A model generated the notes under the pieces. That model had not been told where the DNA came from. It did no database searches and saw only the letters and a program-made list of their open reading frames with translations. Below, piece by piece: positions 40,486 through 48,472 of a stretch of 64,000 nt of DNA. The position numbers and the translations under genes were made by a program. The DNA comes from Micromonospora sp. HK10 (lineage in GTDB: Bacteria > Actinomycetota > Actinomycetes > Mycobacteriales > Micromonosporaceae). The stretch lies in the NCBI RefSeq assembly GCF_000982955.1, contig NZ_KQ058845.1:20276-84275 (forward strand), given 5' to 3'. Each line of letters begins with the position of its first letter. The first letter of the stretch is position 1.

Positions 40486-41043
40486 TCAGCCGGTCCTCCG
40501 GCTCGCAGCGCAGCCGACCCGCTTCCGGATCGTGGCCGCGCGAACCGGAACCGGGGCCGCCGGCACGTCGAGGAGGTCGAAGCCGACGTCGCGGTAGGTC
40601 AGTTCATGAATCCGTTCGAAGGCGAGCGAGTCCGCGAAGCTGATCCGGCGGGCGGCGGTGGTCTGGATGAAGCCCAGGTGCCGTACGAAGAAGACGGTCC
40701 GCTCGTACCAACGCTCGGCCACCAGGCGTTCGATCTCGTCGAGCAGGTGGCGCGGTGCGGGCAGGTCGAGGTACCGGCACAGGGCCAACGTGCAGACCGG
40801 TGAACGGTCGAAGAACACCACCCCGTGGGGCTGCCCGGTCGCGTGCTGCCTGCTCCGCTGAAGGTCCAGCACCCGGTCGACGAAACCGGGTTCCTGCCAT
40901 GGCTCCGGCCGGCCGAGCGCCTGCTGGAGTGCGATGACGTCCGTCGCGGCCTCCTCGACGACGGCGTAGCCGTCGATCTCCAGCTGGCGCAGGACGGCCG
41001 TCTTACCCGATCCGGGCGTGCCGGTGAGGATGTACGCGGGCAT
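40486..41043 (-). CDS. P-loop AAA ATPase, AAA_28 type
   Basis: The 185-residue protein begins with Walker A 'ILTGTPGSGKTAVLRQL' and has a Walker-B-like 'GVVFFDRSP', followed by a lid arginine region. Members of this group are small kinases or nucleotidases of unknown substrate. No transmembrane segment is present. It is convergent with the methyltransferase and divergent from the secreted CBM protein. Confidence 0.75.
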   Translation of the reverse strand: MPAYILTGTPGSGKTAVLRQLEIDGYAVVEEAATDVIALQQALGRPEPWQEPGFVDRVLDLQRSRQHATGQPHGVVFFDRSPVCTLALCRYLDLPAPRHLLDEIERLVAERWYERTVFFVRHLGFIQTTAARRISFADSLAFERIHELTYRDVGFDLLDVPAAPVPVRAATIRKRVGCAASRRTG

Positions 41044-41147
41044 GGTCCCTCCAAGGACGTGACAGGCCGGTGACGCCTCGGGCCGACCGTCGACCCGAGT
41101 CGTGAGATGCGTTGGCGTTCATCGATGTGTGCGTGCATCGTCGAGGT

Positions 41148-42344
41148 ATGACAGGCGTTTCCCCGTCCTCGCTGTTCCGCCGTCTGCGGCCGGGTCTGCC
41201 GGCCGCCGTCGTGCTCTCGACGGCGGTGCTCGGCACCGCGCTGGTCGCGGTGCCCGCGGCCGACGCCGGTGCGGCGGCGCCCGGCGGCCGTCCCGGGCTC
41301 GCCCCGGCGCCAGGTGCGGCCGTGGTCTCCGTCGCCGAGCCGAGCGGGACCGCGTCGCCGACGCCGGGCACGCCGGGCACGCCGACCACGCCGGGCACCT
41401 CGCCCTTCCCGCCGAGCGCGCCCACGAACCTGACCGCCAGCGAGGTACGGTCCACCGCGGTCACCCTGACCTGGACGGCCGCCACGCCCGGCTGTTGCGC
41501 CATCGCCGGCTACGACATCACGTACTACCAGGCGTTCGACGACGTCATCTACAGCGCCAGCGTCGGGGTCGTCACCACCACCACGATCACCGCCTACCTC
41601 CGGCCGGGCGGGCAGTACTCGTTCCGGGTGAGCGCCCGGGACAGCCTCGGACACCGCTCGGTCGCCACGGACACGCTGACCGTGGTCACCCCGGTGACGG
41701 ACACCGGCCCGGACACCACGCCGCCGAGCGCCCCGCAGGCCCTGACCGTCGGCGAGGTGACCGCGTCGACCGGCACGCTGTCCTGGTCGCCGTCGACGGA
41801 CAACGTCGGCGTGCTCGGGTACAACGTCTACCAGTTCGACGGCTGGTTCACCTCGCGGCTGATCGCCACCGTACCGGGTACGACGTACACGACCTCGCTG
41901 CCGGCGGAGACGCCGCTGCGCAACCTGTACTACGTACGGGCCCGGGACGCGGTGGGCAATGTGTCGATCGCGTCCAACACGGTCAGTCTGCCCACCACGT
42001 CCTCTCCGTCGCCCCCGCCGCCCTCGACCTGCCAGGTGACCTACCGGAACCAGTCCGAGTGGCAGGGCGGTTTCGTGGCAACGGTGACGGTCCGGAACAC
42101 CGGGACGGCGCCGGTCGACGGCTGGATCGTCACCTTCGGCTATCCGGGTGACCAGCAGGTCACCTCGTCGTGGAACGCCACGGTGGGTCAGACCGGCGCC
42201 ACCGTGACCGCCCGCAACGTCGACTGGAACCGCGTCCTCGCGCCGAACGGCTCGGCGACCTTCGGCGTCCAGGGGCGGTGGGGCGCCAGCGACGCGCCGC
42301 CGACCGCGTTCTCGGTGAACGGCGCGCCCTGTGCCGTGGGCTGA
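41148..42344 (+). CDS. Secreted fibronectin type III / CBM2 protein
   Basis: The 398-residue protein has a signal peptide (hydrophobic about 21-36), a Pro/Thr/Gly linker, two fibronectin type III domains ('APTNLTASEV...TLTWTAAT' and 'APQALTVGEV...TLSWSPST'), a second Ser/Pro linker and a C-terminal CBM2 ('CQVTYRNQSEWQGGF' to 'VNGAPC'; its two cysteines form the domain's disulfide). No catalytic domain is visible, so it binds polysaccharide without cutting, or lost its enzyme module. It lies 22 bases before the GH53 gene and is probably co-transcribed. Confidence 0.85.
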   Translation: MTGVSPSSLFRRLRPGLPAAVVLSTAVLGTALVAVPAADAGAAAPGGRPGLAPAPGAAVVSVAEPSGTASPTPGTPGTPTTPGTSPFPPSAPTNLTASEVRSTAVTLTWTAATPGCCAIAGYDITYYQAFDDVIYSASVGVVTTTTITAYLRPGGQYSFRVSARDSLGHRSVATDTLTVVTPVTDTGPDTTPPSAPQALTVGEVTASTGTLSWSPSTDNVGVLGYNVYQFDGWFTSRLIATVPGTTYTTSLPAETPLRNLYYVRARDAVGNVSIASNTVSLPTTSSPSPPPPSTCQVTYRNQSEWQGGFVATVTVRNTGTAPVDGWIVTFGYPGDQQVTSSWNATVGQTGATVTARNVDWNRVLAPNGSATFGVQGRWGASDAPPTAFSVNGAPCAVG

Positions 42345-42366
42345 GCCTCGCCCGGGAAGGAATCTC

Positions 42367-43503
42367 GTGAGCACCCACTCGGCCACCTGCCGTCGCCCCC
42401 GGGCCCTGATCGGGGCGGTCACGGCCGTCGTCCTCGCCGCCTCCACCACGCTCGGCGGTACGCCCGGGCCTGCCGCCGCCGCGAACACCCTCAGCATGCG
42501 CGGCGCCGACGTCTCCTCGTTGCAGCGCAGCCTGGATCTGGGCGCGCGGTACTACGACGGCAACGGCATCGCCCGCGATCCACTGGACATCCTGAAATCC
42601 GTCGGCGTCAACTACGTCCGGCTGCGCGTCTGGAACAACCCGGTCAGCGGCTACAACAACAAGAGCAAGGTGCTGGTCCAGGCGAGCGCGGCCCGGGCGA
42701 AGGGCCTCAAGGTGCTCATCGACTTCCACTACTCGGACACCTGGGCCGACCCCGGCAAGCAGTACAAGCCGGCCGCCTGGGCCGGCCACAGCCTGAGCCA
42801 GCTGCGCACCGACGTCTACACCTTCACCTACGACGTCTGCGCGAGCCTGCGGGGGCAGGGCACCCCGCCGGACAGCGTGCAGATCGGCAACGAGATCAAC
42901 GTCGGGATGCTGTGGAACGAGGGCAAGGTGGTCAACAACGACTTCGCCCCGCTGGCCAGCCTGCTGAAGCAGGGCTACAACGCGACCAAGGCGTGTGGCA
43001 GCGGCATCCCCGTCATGATCCACACTGCCGATGCCGACAGCAACGCCAACGCGCGGTGGTTCTACGACGGCATCCGCGCCCAGGGCGTGCAGTGGGACAT
43101 CACGGCGCTGTCCTACTACTGCATGTGGCACGGCACCCTGTCGAACCTGTACAACAACATCGTCGACCTGCGCGGTCGCTACGGCAAGCCGGTGGTGATC
43201 GTGGAGACCGCGTACCCCTTCACCCGGAACAACGCCGACAGTGAGCCGAACGCCATCGGCGACGCGACCTGTGACGGCATCGGCGCGACCTGGTCCGGCC
43301 AGGCCCAGGAGTTCGACTGGGTGCAGAACACCGCCCGCAACGCGGGAGCCGTCGGGGTCTTCTACTGGGAGCCGACCTGGTATGCCGTCAGCGGCAACGG
43401 CTGGGACCCGGCCAATATCAACGGCACCGGGAACCAGTGGGACAACATGGCCGTCTTCGACTGGTTCGGCCGGGTGAATCCCGGCGTGCGCTGGACGCCC
43501 TGA
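42367..43503 (+). CDS. Secreted GH53 arabinogalactan endo-beta-1,4-galactanase
   Basis: The 378-residue protein has a signal peptide (about 12-39) and a GH53 barrel: 'MRGADVSSLQ' at the start, 'VRLRVWNNP', 'DFHYSDTWADPGKQ', acid/base E176 in 'VQIGNEINVG' and nucleophile E280 in 'VVIVETAYPF'. It cuts beta-1,4-galactan side chains of pectin outside the cell. GTG 42367 follows GGAAGGAA. No carbohydrate-binding module is attached; the CBM2 protein upstream may supply that function. Confidence 0.92.
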   Translation: MSTHSATCRRPRALIGAVTAVVLAASTTLGGTPGPAAAANTLSMRGADVSSLQRSLDLGARYYDGNGIARDPLDILKSVGVNYVRLRVWNNPVSGYNNKSKVLVQASAARAKGLKVLIDFHYSDTWADPGKQYKPAAWAGHSLSQLRTDVYTFTYDVCASLRGQGTPPDSVQIGNEINVGMLWNEGKVVNNDFAPLASLLKQGYNATKACGSGIPVMIHTADADSNANARWFYDGIRAQGVQWDITALSYYCMWHGTLSNLYNNIVDLRGRYGKPVVIVETAYPFTRNNADSEPNAIGDATCDGIGATWSGQAQEFDWVQNTARNAGAVGVFYWEPTWYAVSGNGWDPANINGTGNQWDNMAVFDWFGRVNPGVRWTP

Positions 43504-43548
43504 CCCCGCATTCCTACCACCGGTCGGGCTCCGGGCGCGGGGTGCGCC

Positions 43549-43603
43549 TTGACATGCAGCCTTCCGGCTGCCTAAGTTAACAGGCAGCCGGAAGGCTGCA
43601 TGT
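43549..43603 (+). promoter_or_regulatory. Promoter embedded in a 22-bp inverted repeat (ArsR operator)
   Basis: TTGACA (43549-43554) and TAAGTT (43573-43578) are spaced by 18 bp. The arms 43552-43573 and 43582-43603 form a perfect 22-bp inverted repeat around an 8-base centre. Each arm is itself a shorter palindrome (GCAGCC-N4-GGCTGC), giving two nested sites. A dimeric repressor here would block both -35 and start site. Confidence 0.7.
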
Positions 43604-43639
43604 TGAACGGTGGCGATGACCCCGGGCCCGAGGACGGAC

Positions 43640-44434
43640 ATGGACGAGGTGTTCAAGGCACTGGCCGATCCGACCCGGCGTGCGCTGCTCGACTCGCTCA
43701 ACGCCCGCAACGGGCAGACGCTGCGCGACCTCTGCGCCGGGCTCGACCTGGCCCGGCAGTCCGTCAGCAAGCACCTCGCGGTGCTGGAGGAGGCGGGGCT
43801 CGTCGCGACCGTGCGACGCGGCCGGGAGAAGCTGCACTACCTCAACGCCGCGCCCGTGCAGGAGATCGCCCACCGGTGGATCAGCCGCTACGACCGGGCC
43901 AGGGTGCAAGCCCTGGCGGACCTGAAACACGCCCTGGAGGAGCCCCGGATGGACACGCCGACCTTCGTCTACACCACCTACATCCGCACCACGCCGCAGA
44001 AGCTCTGGCAGGCGCTGACCGAGCCCGCCTTCACCCGCCGGTACTGGGCCACGGAGTTCACCACCGACTGGTCCGTCGGCGCACCGATGACCTGGAACAA
44101 CCACGGCGTGCTGATCAGCGACCCGGAGCAGGTCGTGCTGGAGTCCGAACCCTACCGTCGGCTCTCCTACGCCTGGCACGCCGTCACGCCCGAGCTGGCC
44201 AAGCGCTTCGGCTGGGACGACGAGCTGCTCGCCCGGCTCTCCGGCGAGGCCCGCTCGAAGGTCACCTTCACCATCGAGGAGGCCGGCAGCCAGGTCGTGA
44301 AGCTCACCGTGCTGCACGACGGCTTCCCGCCCGGATCGAGCCTGGCCGAGATGGTCCAGCACGGCTGGCCGAACCTGGTGGCGAGCCTGAAGACCCTGCT
44401 GGAGACCGGCGAACCGCTGCCGGAGGAGGCGTGA
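43640..44434 (+). CDS. ArsR-type repressor fused to an SRPBCC (AHSA1) domain
   Basis: The 264-residue protein has an ArsR winged helix (about 1-95: 'KALADPTRRALLDSLNARNG', recognition helix 'ARQSVSKHLAVLEEAGLV') and an SRPBCC ligand-binding domain (about 100-260: 'YTTYIRTTPQKLWQALTEPAFTRRYW', 'HGWPNLVASLKTLLETGE'). This fusion is common and joins DNA binding to a hydrophobic-ligand pocket. ATG 43640 follows GAGG; GTG 43610 is possible. No metal-binding Cys pair is visible, so the inducer is likely organic. It probably autoregulates through the 43552-43603 repeat. Confidence 0.85.
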   Translation: MDEVFKALADPTRRALLDSLNARNGQTLRDLCAGLDLARQSVSKHLAVLEEAGLVATVRRGREKLHYLNAAPVQEIAHRWISRYDRARVQALADLKHALEEPRMDTPTFVYTTYIRTTPQKLWQALTEPAFTRRYWATEFTTDWSVGAPMTWNNHGVLISDPEQVVLESEPYRRLSYAWHAVTPELAKRFGWDDELLARLSGEARSKVTFTIEEAGSQVVKLTVLHDGFPPGSSLAEMVQHGWPNLVASLKTLLETGEPLPEEA

Positions 44435-45462
44435 GCCCCGCCGACCAGGGCGCGGCCCGTCCCGGCGGCGGAGAGCTGACCCAGGCGGCGCTGGCCGACC
44501 TGTTCCGGCACGCCGACGGCACGCTGGACGACGACCCGTGGCCGCTCGTACGGCAGGTCGCCGGCAGCGGTGACCACTCGGCGGAGGCGCCCGTGCGGGC
44601 CGCGCTGCGCCGCTACGCCCGCGAGCGCAACTGGTACGGCCGGGACCTGATGGCGCACGTCCTGGCCGGGCTGGCCGGGGCCGGCGGGTTTCCGCTGCTC
44701 CTGCGGGCCTACGCCGACGCGCTGCGCGGAGATCGCGACGACGACGGGGAGCGGCTGGGCCGCGCGTTGGGTATCGCGATGAGCGTGGACCGGGCCGGGT
44801 GCCGGGCGGTCATCCTCCCGCTGCTGGCAGGGGAGGACCCGGCGCTGCGCACGGCCGCGCTCTGGGCGTTGCGCGGCGTGTTCGAGCCGCCCGACCTGGA
44901 GACGCTCCGTGCGGCGCTGGCCGATCCCGATCCGGCGGTGCGGCGGGCGGCCCTGCACGCGCTGCCGCGGGTGGACCACGACCCGCTGGCGTACGAGCTG
45001 GTCGTCGCGGCCCTGCGCGACCCGGACGCCGAGGCCCGGCGCCACGCCGTGCTCCTGCTGGCCTGGTCCGCCCCGCCGGCGGTCGTGGATCACCTGATGC
45101 CGCTGGCCGCCGACCCCGTCTCGTACGTCCGTTCGGCGGTGGGCGAGGCGCTCGGCCGCCGCGCCGCGGGCTCCGATCGAATCCCGGCCGCCGCTGCCGC
45201 CCTGCGCGAGCTGCTCGCCGACGAGGCGCCGTCGGTGCGCGCCGGGGCGATCCGCGGCCTCGGCCTGCTGGGCGGGCCGCTCGACGCGCTGACGTCCCGA
45301 GTGGAGGATCCGGACTGGTGGATACGACAGACCCTCGCGGAGGTCCTCGCCGTCGCGCTGCGGCGATGGCCGCCCGCACGCCCGCTCCTGGTCCGGCTGG
45401 CCGACGACTCGAATCCGACGGTGCGGTACACCGCGACGAAAGCGCTGTCCACCCCGGCGTAG
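44431..45462 (+). CDS. HEAT-repeat protein
   Basis: The 343-residue protein contains at least six HEAT/PBS-lyase-like repeats ('DPDPAVRRAALHALPRV', 'DPDAEARRHAVLLLAW', 'DPVSYVRSAVGEALGRRA', 'DEAPSVRAGAIRGLGLLGG'). It has no catalytic motif and probably binds a protein partner. GTG 44431 overlaps the ArsR-SRPBCC stop, so it is expressed with that repressor. Confidence 0.8.
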   Translation: MSPADQGAARPGGGELTQAALADLFRHADGTLDDDPWPLVRQVAGSGDHSAEAPVRAALRRYARERNWYGRDLMAHVLAGLAGAGGFPLLLRAYADALRGDRDDDGERLGRALGIAMSVDRAGCRAVILPLLAGEDPALRTAALWALRGVFEPPDLETLRAALADPDPAVRRAALHALPRVDHDPLAYELVVAALRDPDAEARRHAVLLLAWSAPPAVVDHLMPLAADPVSYVRSAVGEALGRRAAGSDRIPAAAAALRELLADEAPSVRAGAIRGLGLLGGPLDALTSRVEDPDWWIRQTLAEVLAVALRRWPPARPLLVRLADDSNPTVRYTATKALSTPA

Positions 45463-45500
45463 CACGGTCGGCGGAGGCGTTCCGGCGACCCGACGAGCGG

Positions 45501-46091
45501 CTATCCGAAGCTCTCCGCCAGCTTGGTGAGCCTGCTGACGTACGCCGGCCAGTCGTAGTCCGGCGGGATGTTGGTGTTTCCCCGGGCCAGGCCGACGGCG
45601 GCGTCGTGCTGCTCGCGCAGGATGTCGGCGTGACCGGCGTGCCGGGCGAGATCGCAGGTCACGTGGATGATGATCCGGTGCAGCGAGACGTCCTGGCCAC
45701 CCGGTCGCCACCACGGCACCTGCCCCGGCGCGTCGAGCGGTAGCTGTTCGATCGTCTGATCCGCGAACGTCGCGACCCGGCGGTACAGGCCGATCAGCCC
45801 GTCCTTCGTCTCGTCGGCACGCGCGTACCAGTCGGCCTGCGGGTCGTCGTCGAACGCCGACATCGGGACCAGTTCCTCGGGCGACGGGAAGTCGCGCCCG
45901 AAGGTGGGCCCGAAGTAGCCGGCCTCGACGTTGAGGCAGTGCTTCAGGATGCCCAGCAGGTTGGTGCCGGTCGCGGTGCGGGGCATCCTGGCTTCGCGCT
46001 CGCTCAGCCCGTCGAGCTTCCAGATCAGGTCCTCGCGGACCCCCTGGAGGTAGTGGTGCAGGGCGGTCTTCGCGTCGCTCAGGTCAGCCAT
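45501..46091 (-). CDS. DinB/DUF664 family protein
   Basis: This 196-residue four-helix protein has 'LLGILKHCLNVEAGYFG' (first metal His), 'LHRIIIHVTCDLARHAGHADILREQHDAAVG' (last two His). It is similar in layout to the DinB protein at 27741. Members are often mycothiol-dependent transferases or of unknown role. ATG 46091 is the start; the codons before it do not continue the fold. Confidence 0.85.
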   Translation of the reverse strand: MADLSDAKTALHHYLQGVREDLIWKLDGLSEREARMPRTATGTNLLGILKHCLNVEAGYFGPTFGRDFPSPEELVPMSAFDDDPQADWYARADETKDGLIGLYRRVATFADQTIEQLPLDAPGQVPWWRPGGQDVSLHRIIIHVTCDLARHAGHADILREQHDAAVGLARGNTNIPPDYDWPAYVSRLTKLAESFG

Positions 46092-46186
46092 GCCCGCCAG
46101 TCTTCCCCATCCGCCGGGCCGCCGTGCGAGCGGGCGATCGCCGCCGGGCCGGCGGCGGCAACCCGGGTGCGGGGGAGCGGGCACTG

Positions 46187-46945
46187 GTGTTGACTTCGGC
46201 GGTGGATCGTCAACGGCTCAGCAGCATCGCGCACGCCCGGCACCCGATCGCGGCGCCGATCTTCGGCGTCAACGTCAACCGGCTCCTGCGGCGGGCGGAC
46301 CGGCAACCGGCGGCGCGCATCCTGGACCTCGGCTGCGGAGCCGGGTCGTGGGCACTGCAGGCCCTCGCCCACTATCCGGACGGGCACGCCGACGGCGTGG
46401 ACGTCAACCCGTACGCCCTCGAACGGGCCGCCGGGGCCGCGGCCGAGCGCGGCCTCGCCGATCGGCTCACCCTGCACGAGCGCGACGCCCGGACGTACGT
46501 GCCGGACGGCGACTACGACCTGGTGCTCTGTGTCGGGGCGACGCACGCCTTCGGCGGGTTCGGCGGGACGCTGGAGCTGGCCGGCCGGCACGTGAACGCC
46601 GACGGCATCCTCCTGGTCGGGGAGGGATTCTGGCAGGTACCGCCGACCCGCGAGGCGCTCGCCGCGCTGGACGCGAAGCCCGACGAGTTCACCGACCTGG
46701 CCGGCCTGGTCGACCTCGCCGAGCGGGCCGGCTGGACGCCGGTGTACGCCCACGTCAGCGACGCCGGCGAGTGGGACGACTACGAATGGTCGTGGATCGG
46801 GTCGGTCACGGAGTGGGCGCTGGACAATCCCGGCCATCCGGATGCGCCCGAGGCGCTCGCGGTCGCCCGGGAGCACCGGGATCAGTGGCTGCGCGGGTAC
46901 CGCGACGTGCTGGGCTTCGTGACGCTGGTGCTACGCCGCGGCTGA
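46187..46945 (+). CDS. SAM-dependent methyltransferase
   Basis: The 252-residue protein has motif I 'ILDLGCGAGSWALQALAHYP', acidic 'ADGVDVNPYALERA', and 'YDLVLCVGATHAFGGFGGTL'. The His-Ala-Phe-Gly-Gly loop is typical of class I small-molecule methyltransferases. GTG 46187 follows GGGGGAG. The next gene starts 36 bases later. The substrate is unknown. Confidence 0.8.
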   Translation: MLTSAVDRQRLSSIAHARHPIAAPIFGVNVNRLLRRADRQPAARILDLGCGAGSWALQALAHYPDGHADGVDVNPYALERAAGAAAERGLADRLTLHERDARTYVPDGDYDLVLCVGATHAFGGFGGTLELAGRHVNADGILLVGEGFWQVPPTREALAALDAKPDEFTDLAGLVDLAERAGWTPVYAHVSDAGEWDDYEWSWIGSVTEWALDNPGHPDAPEALAVAREHRDQWLRGYRDVLGFVTLVLRRG

Positions 46946-46980
46946 TGCCGCGCGAAGCCCGGGGGCACTATCGTTTCGGC

Positions 46981-47478
46981 GTGCACATCCGTTTCGACGT
47001 TCCGGCAGATCCCGCCTACCCGGGCCAGGTGGCCGCCGCGCTCAGCCGGGTCCGGCTGCGCAGGTTCGGCTACATCGGCGCGGTGCTGGCGGTGGTCGGG
47101 GTGATCGGTCTCGCCGTCTCGTCGGCGTCCACGTCCGGCGACCGGTTCTCGTCGCTCTGGCTGGCGATGCTCGTGGGTGGCCTGCTGTCGATGCTGTACT
47201 CGCCGTGGGTCCGGTGGCGGGCCCGGCGCCGCTCCGACCGCTACGCCGTCGAGGGCGGCTACGACATCAGCGACGACAACATCATGATGCGCAGCGGTTC
47301 GGAGTCCGGTGGCATCGCCTGGGACGGCGTCACGCGGGTGACCGAGACCGGGGACTTCTGGATCGTCTACGTCGGCCGGATGCCGGCGACGGTGATCCCG
47401 CGCCGCCTGATGTCCGCCGAGGACGACGAGACGTTACGGGCCTTCATGACCGGTCGCGGCCTGCTTTCGGCACGCTGA
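46981..47478 (+). CDS. YcxB-like membrane protein
   Basis: The 165-residue protein has two transmembrane helices (about 32-51 and 60-77) and a C-terminal YcxB-like domain ('ISDDNIMMRSGSESGGIAWDGVTRVTETGDFWIVYVG'), which resembles a PH-like barrel. Its role is unknown. GTG 46981 is the first start consistent with the protein pattern. It may be co-transcribed with the methyltransferase. Confidence 0.65.
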   Translation: MHIRFDVPADPAYPGQVAAALSRVRLRRFGYIGAVLAVVGVIGLAVSSASTSGDRFSSLWLAMLVGGLLSMLYSPWVRWRARRRSDRYAVEGGYDISDDNIMMRSGSESGGIAWDGVTRVTETGDFWIVYVGRMPATVIPRRLMSAEDDETLRAFMTGRGLLSAR

Positions 47479-47479
47479 G

Positions 47480-47610
47480 GCCGCGACCGGCTCCGCGCGC
47501 CGCGCATTGAGCCCGCGACCGGCTCCGCGCGCCGCGCCTTGAGCGCGCGACCCGGGCCCGCGCGCCGAGCCCGTGACCCGGTCCCGCGCCGAGCCCGCGA
47601 CCCGGTCCGG
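47480..47610. repeat. Decaying 32-bp tandem repeats after the YcxB-like gene
   Basis: Three units beginning GCGACC at 47483, 47515 and 47547 (32-bp period) contain CGGCTCCGCGCGCCGCGC, then two shortened units start near 47573 and 47597. The region lies between convergent genes. It has no coding potential that I can support. Confidence 0.6.
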
Positions 47611-47640
47611 CGGGCCGCGCCCCATGGGGCCCGGCGCGGG

Positions 47641-48357
47641 TCACCGGGGTGGGTGGTGCGAGGTCCAGCCCTGCTGGTGCCGGCGTTCGATCCCGTCCAG
47701 CAGCAGGTCCAGCGCGAACTCGAACTCGAACTGGTCGTCGCAGCCGGCGCCGACGACGGAGGCTTCGTCGTGCGCGGCCGCCGTGGCGATCTCGGCGACG
47801 TGCGGGAACCGGGCCGCGAACTCCGGCGGCGGGGCGGTGGGCGGCTCCGACTCGACCGGACCGGACCGGCCGGCGCGCCGGGAGTCGTCGAAGAGTTCCT
47901 GGCTGAAGCCCAGGGCGCGGCTGCCCAGGGCGTGCATGACGTGGTGGGTGAGGTCGACCGACAGCCCGCCGGCCCGCAGCGCGCCGATCACCGAGTCGAG
48001 GTAGGCCAGGATGGCCGGGGTCGCCGTGGTCCGCGACTCGACCGCGAGCGCGGCCCAGGGGTGGCGGAGCAGCACCTGCCGCGCGGAGAGGATGCGCTGG
48101 CGGAGCGCGGGCTTCCAGTCGAGGCCGGGCACGGGCGGGTCGATCTCGCCGACCACCTCGTCGATCATGCCGGCGAGCAGTTCGTCCTTGTTGGCCACGT
48201 GCTTGTAGAGGGCCATCGGCACGACGCCGAGCGCCTGGGCGAGGTTGCGCATGCTGAGCGATTCGATGCCGGCCTCGTCGGCCAGCGCGACGGCGGCGCG
48301 GAAGATGCGGTCCCTGCTCAGCGGGGTGCGGCGCAGCGTGCCGGTCTGCTCGGCCAT
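47641..48357 (-). CDS. TetR family repressor
   Basis: The 238-residue protein has an N-terminal TetR HTH ('IFRAAVALADEAGIESLSMRNLAQALGVVPMALYKHVANKDEL') and a TetR_C_1-like ligand domain. GAGGAACGAG precedes ATG 48357. It is divergent from a quinone oxidoreductase-like gene, and two copies of the same palindrome lie between them, so it very likely represses that gene and itself. Confidence 0.92.
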   Translation of the reverse strand: MAEQTGTLRRTPLSRDRIFRAAVALADEAGIESLSMRNLAQALGVVPMALYKHVANKDELLAGMIDEVVGEIDPPVPGLDWKPALRQRILSARQVLLRHPWAALAVESRTTATPAILAYLDSVIGALRAGGLSVDLTHHVMHALGSRALGFSQELFDDSRRAGRSGPVESEPPTAPPPEFAARFPHVAEIATAAAHDEASVVGAGCDDQFEFEFALDLLLDGIERRHQQGWTSHHPPR

Positions 48358-48401
48358 CTCGTTCCTCGTCTTCTCTGGCGGGCCGTTGAACCATAACGCC
48401 C

Positions 48402-48457
48402 TTGACAGGTGTACGGCGTACACCTACCGTGACGGGAGAGGGTGTACGCCGTATACC
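48402..48457 (+). promoter_or_regulatory. Promoter with two TetR operators
   Basis: TTGACA (48402-48407) and TACCGT (48425-48430) are 17 bp apart. AGGTGTACGGCGTACACCT (48407-48425) is a perfect palindrome filling the spacer. A second near-perfect copy (48441-48457, GGTGTAC-GCC-GTATACC) lies downstream. Both are placed to block transcription. Confidence 0.8.
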
Positions 48458-48472
48458 TCGAGGGAGGCAGGG

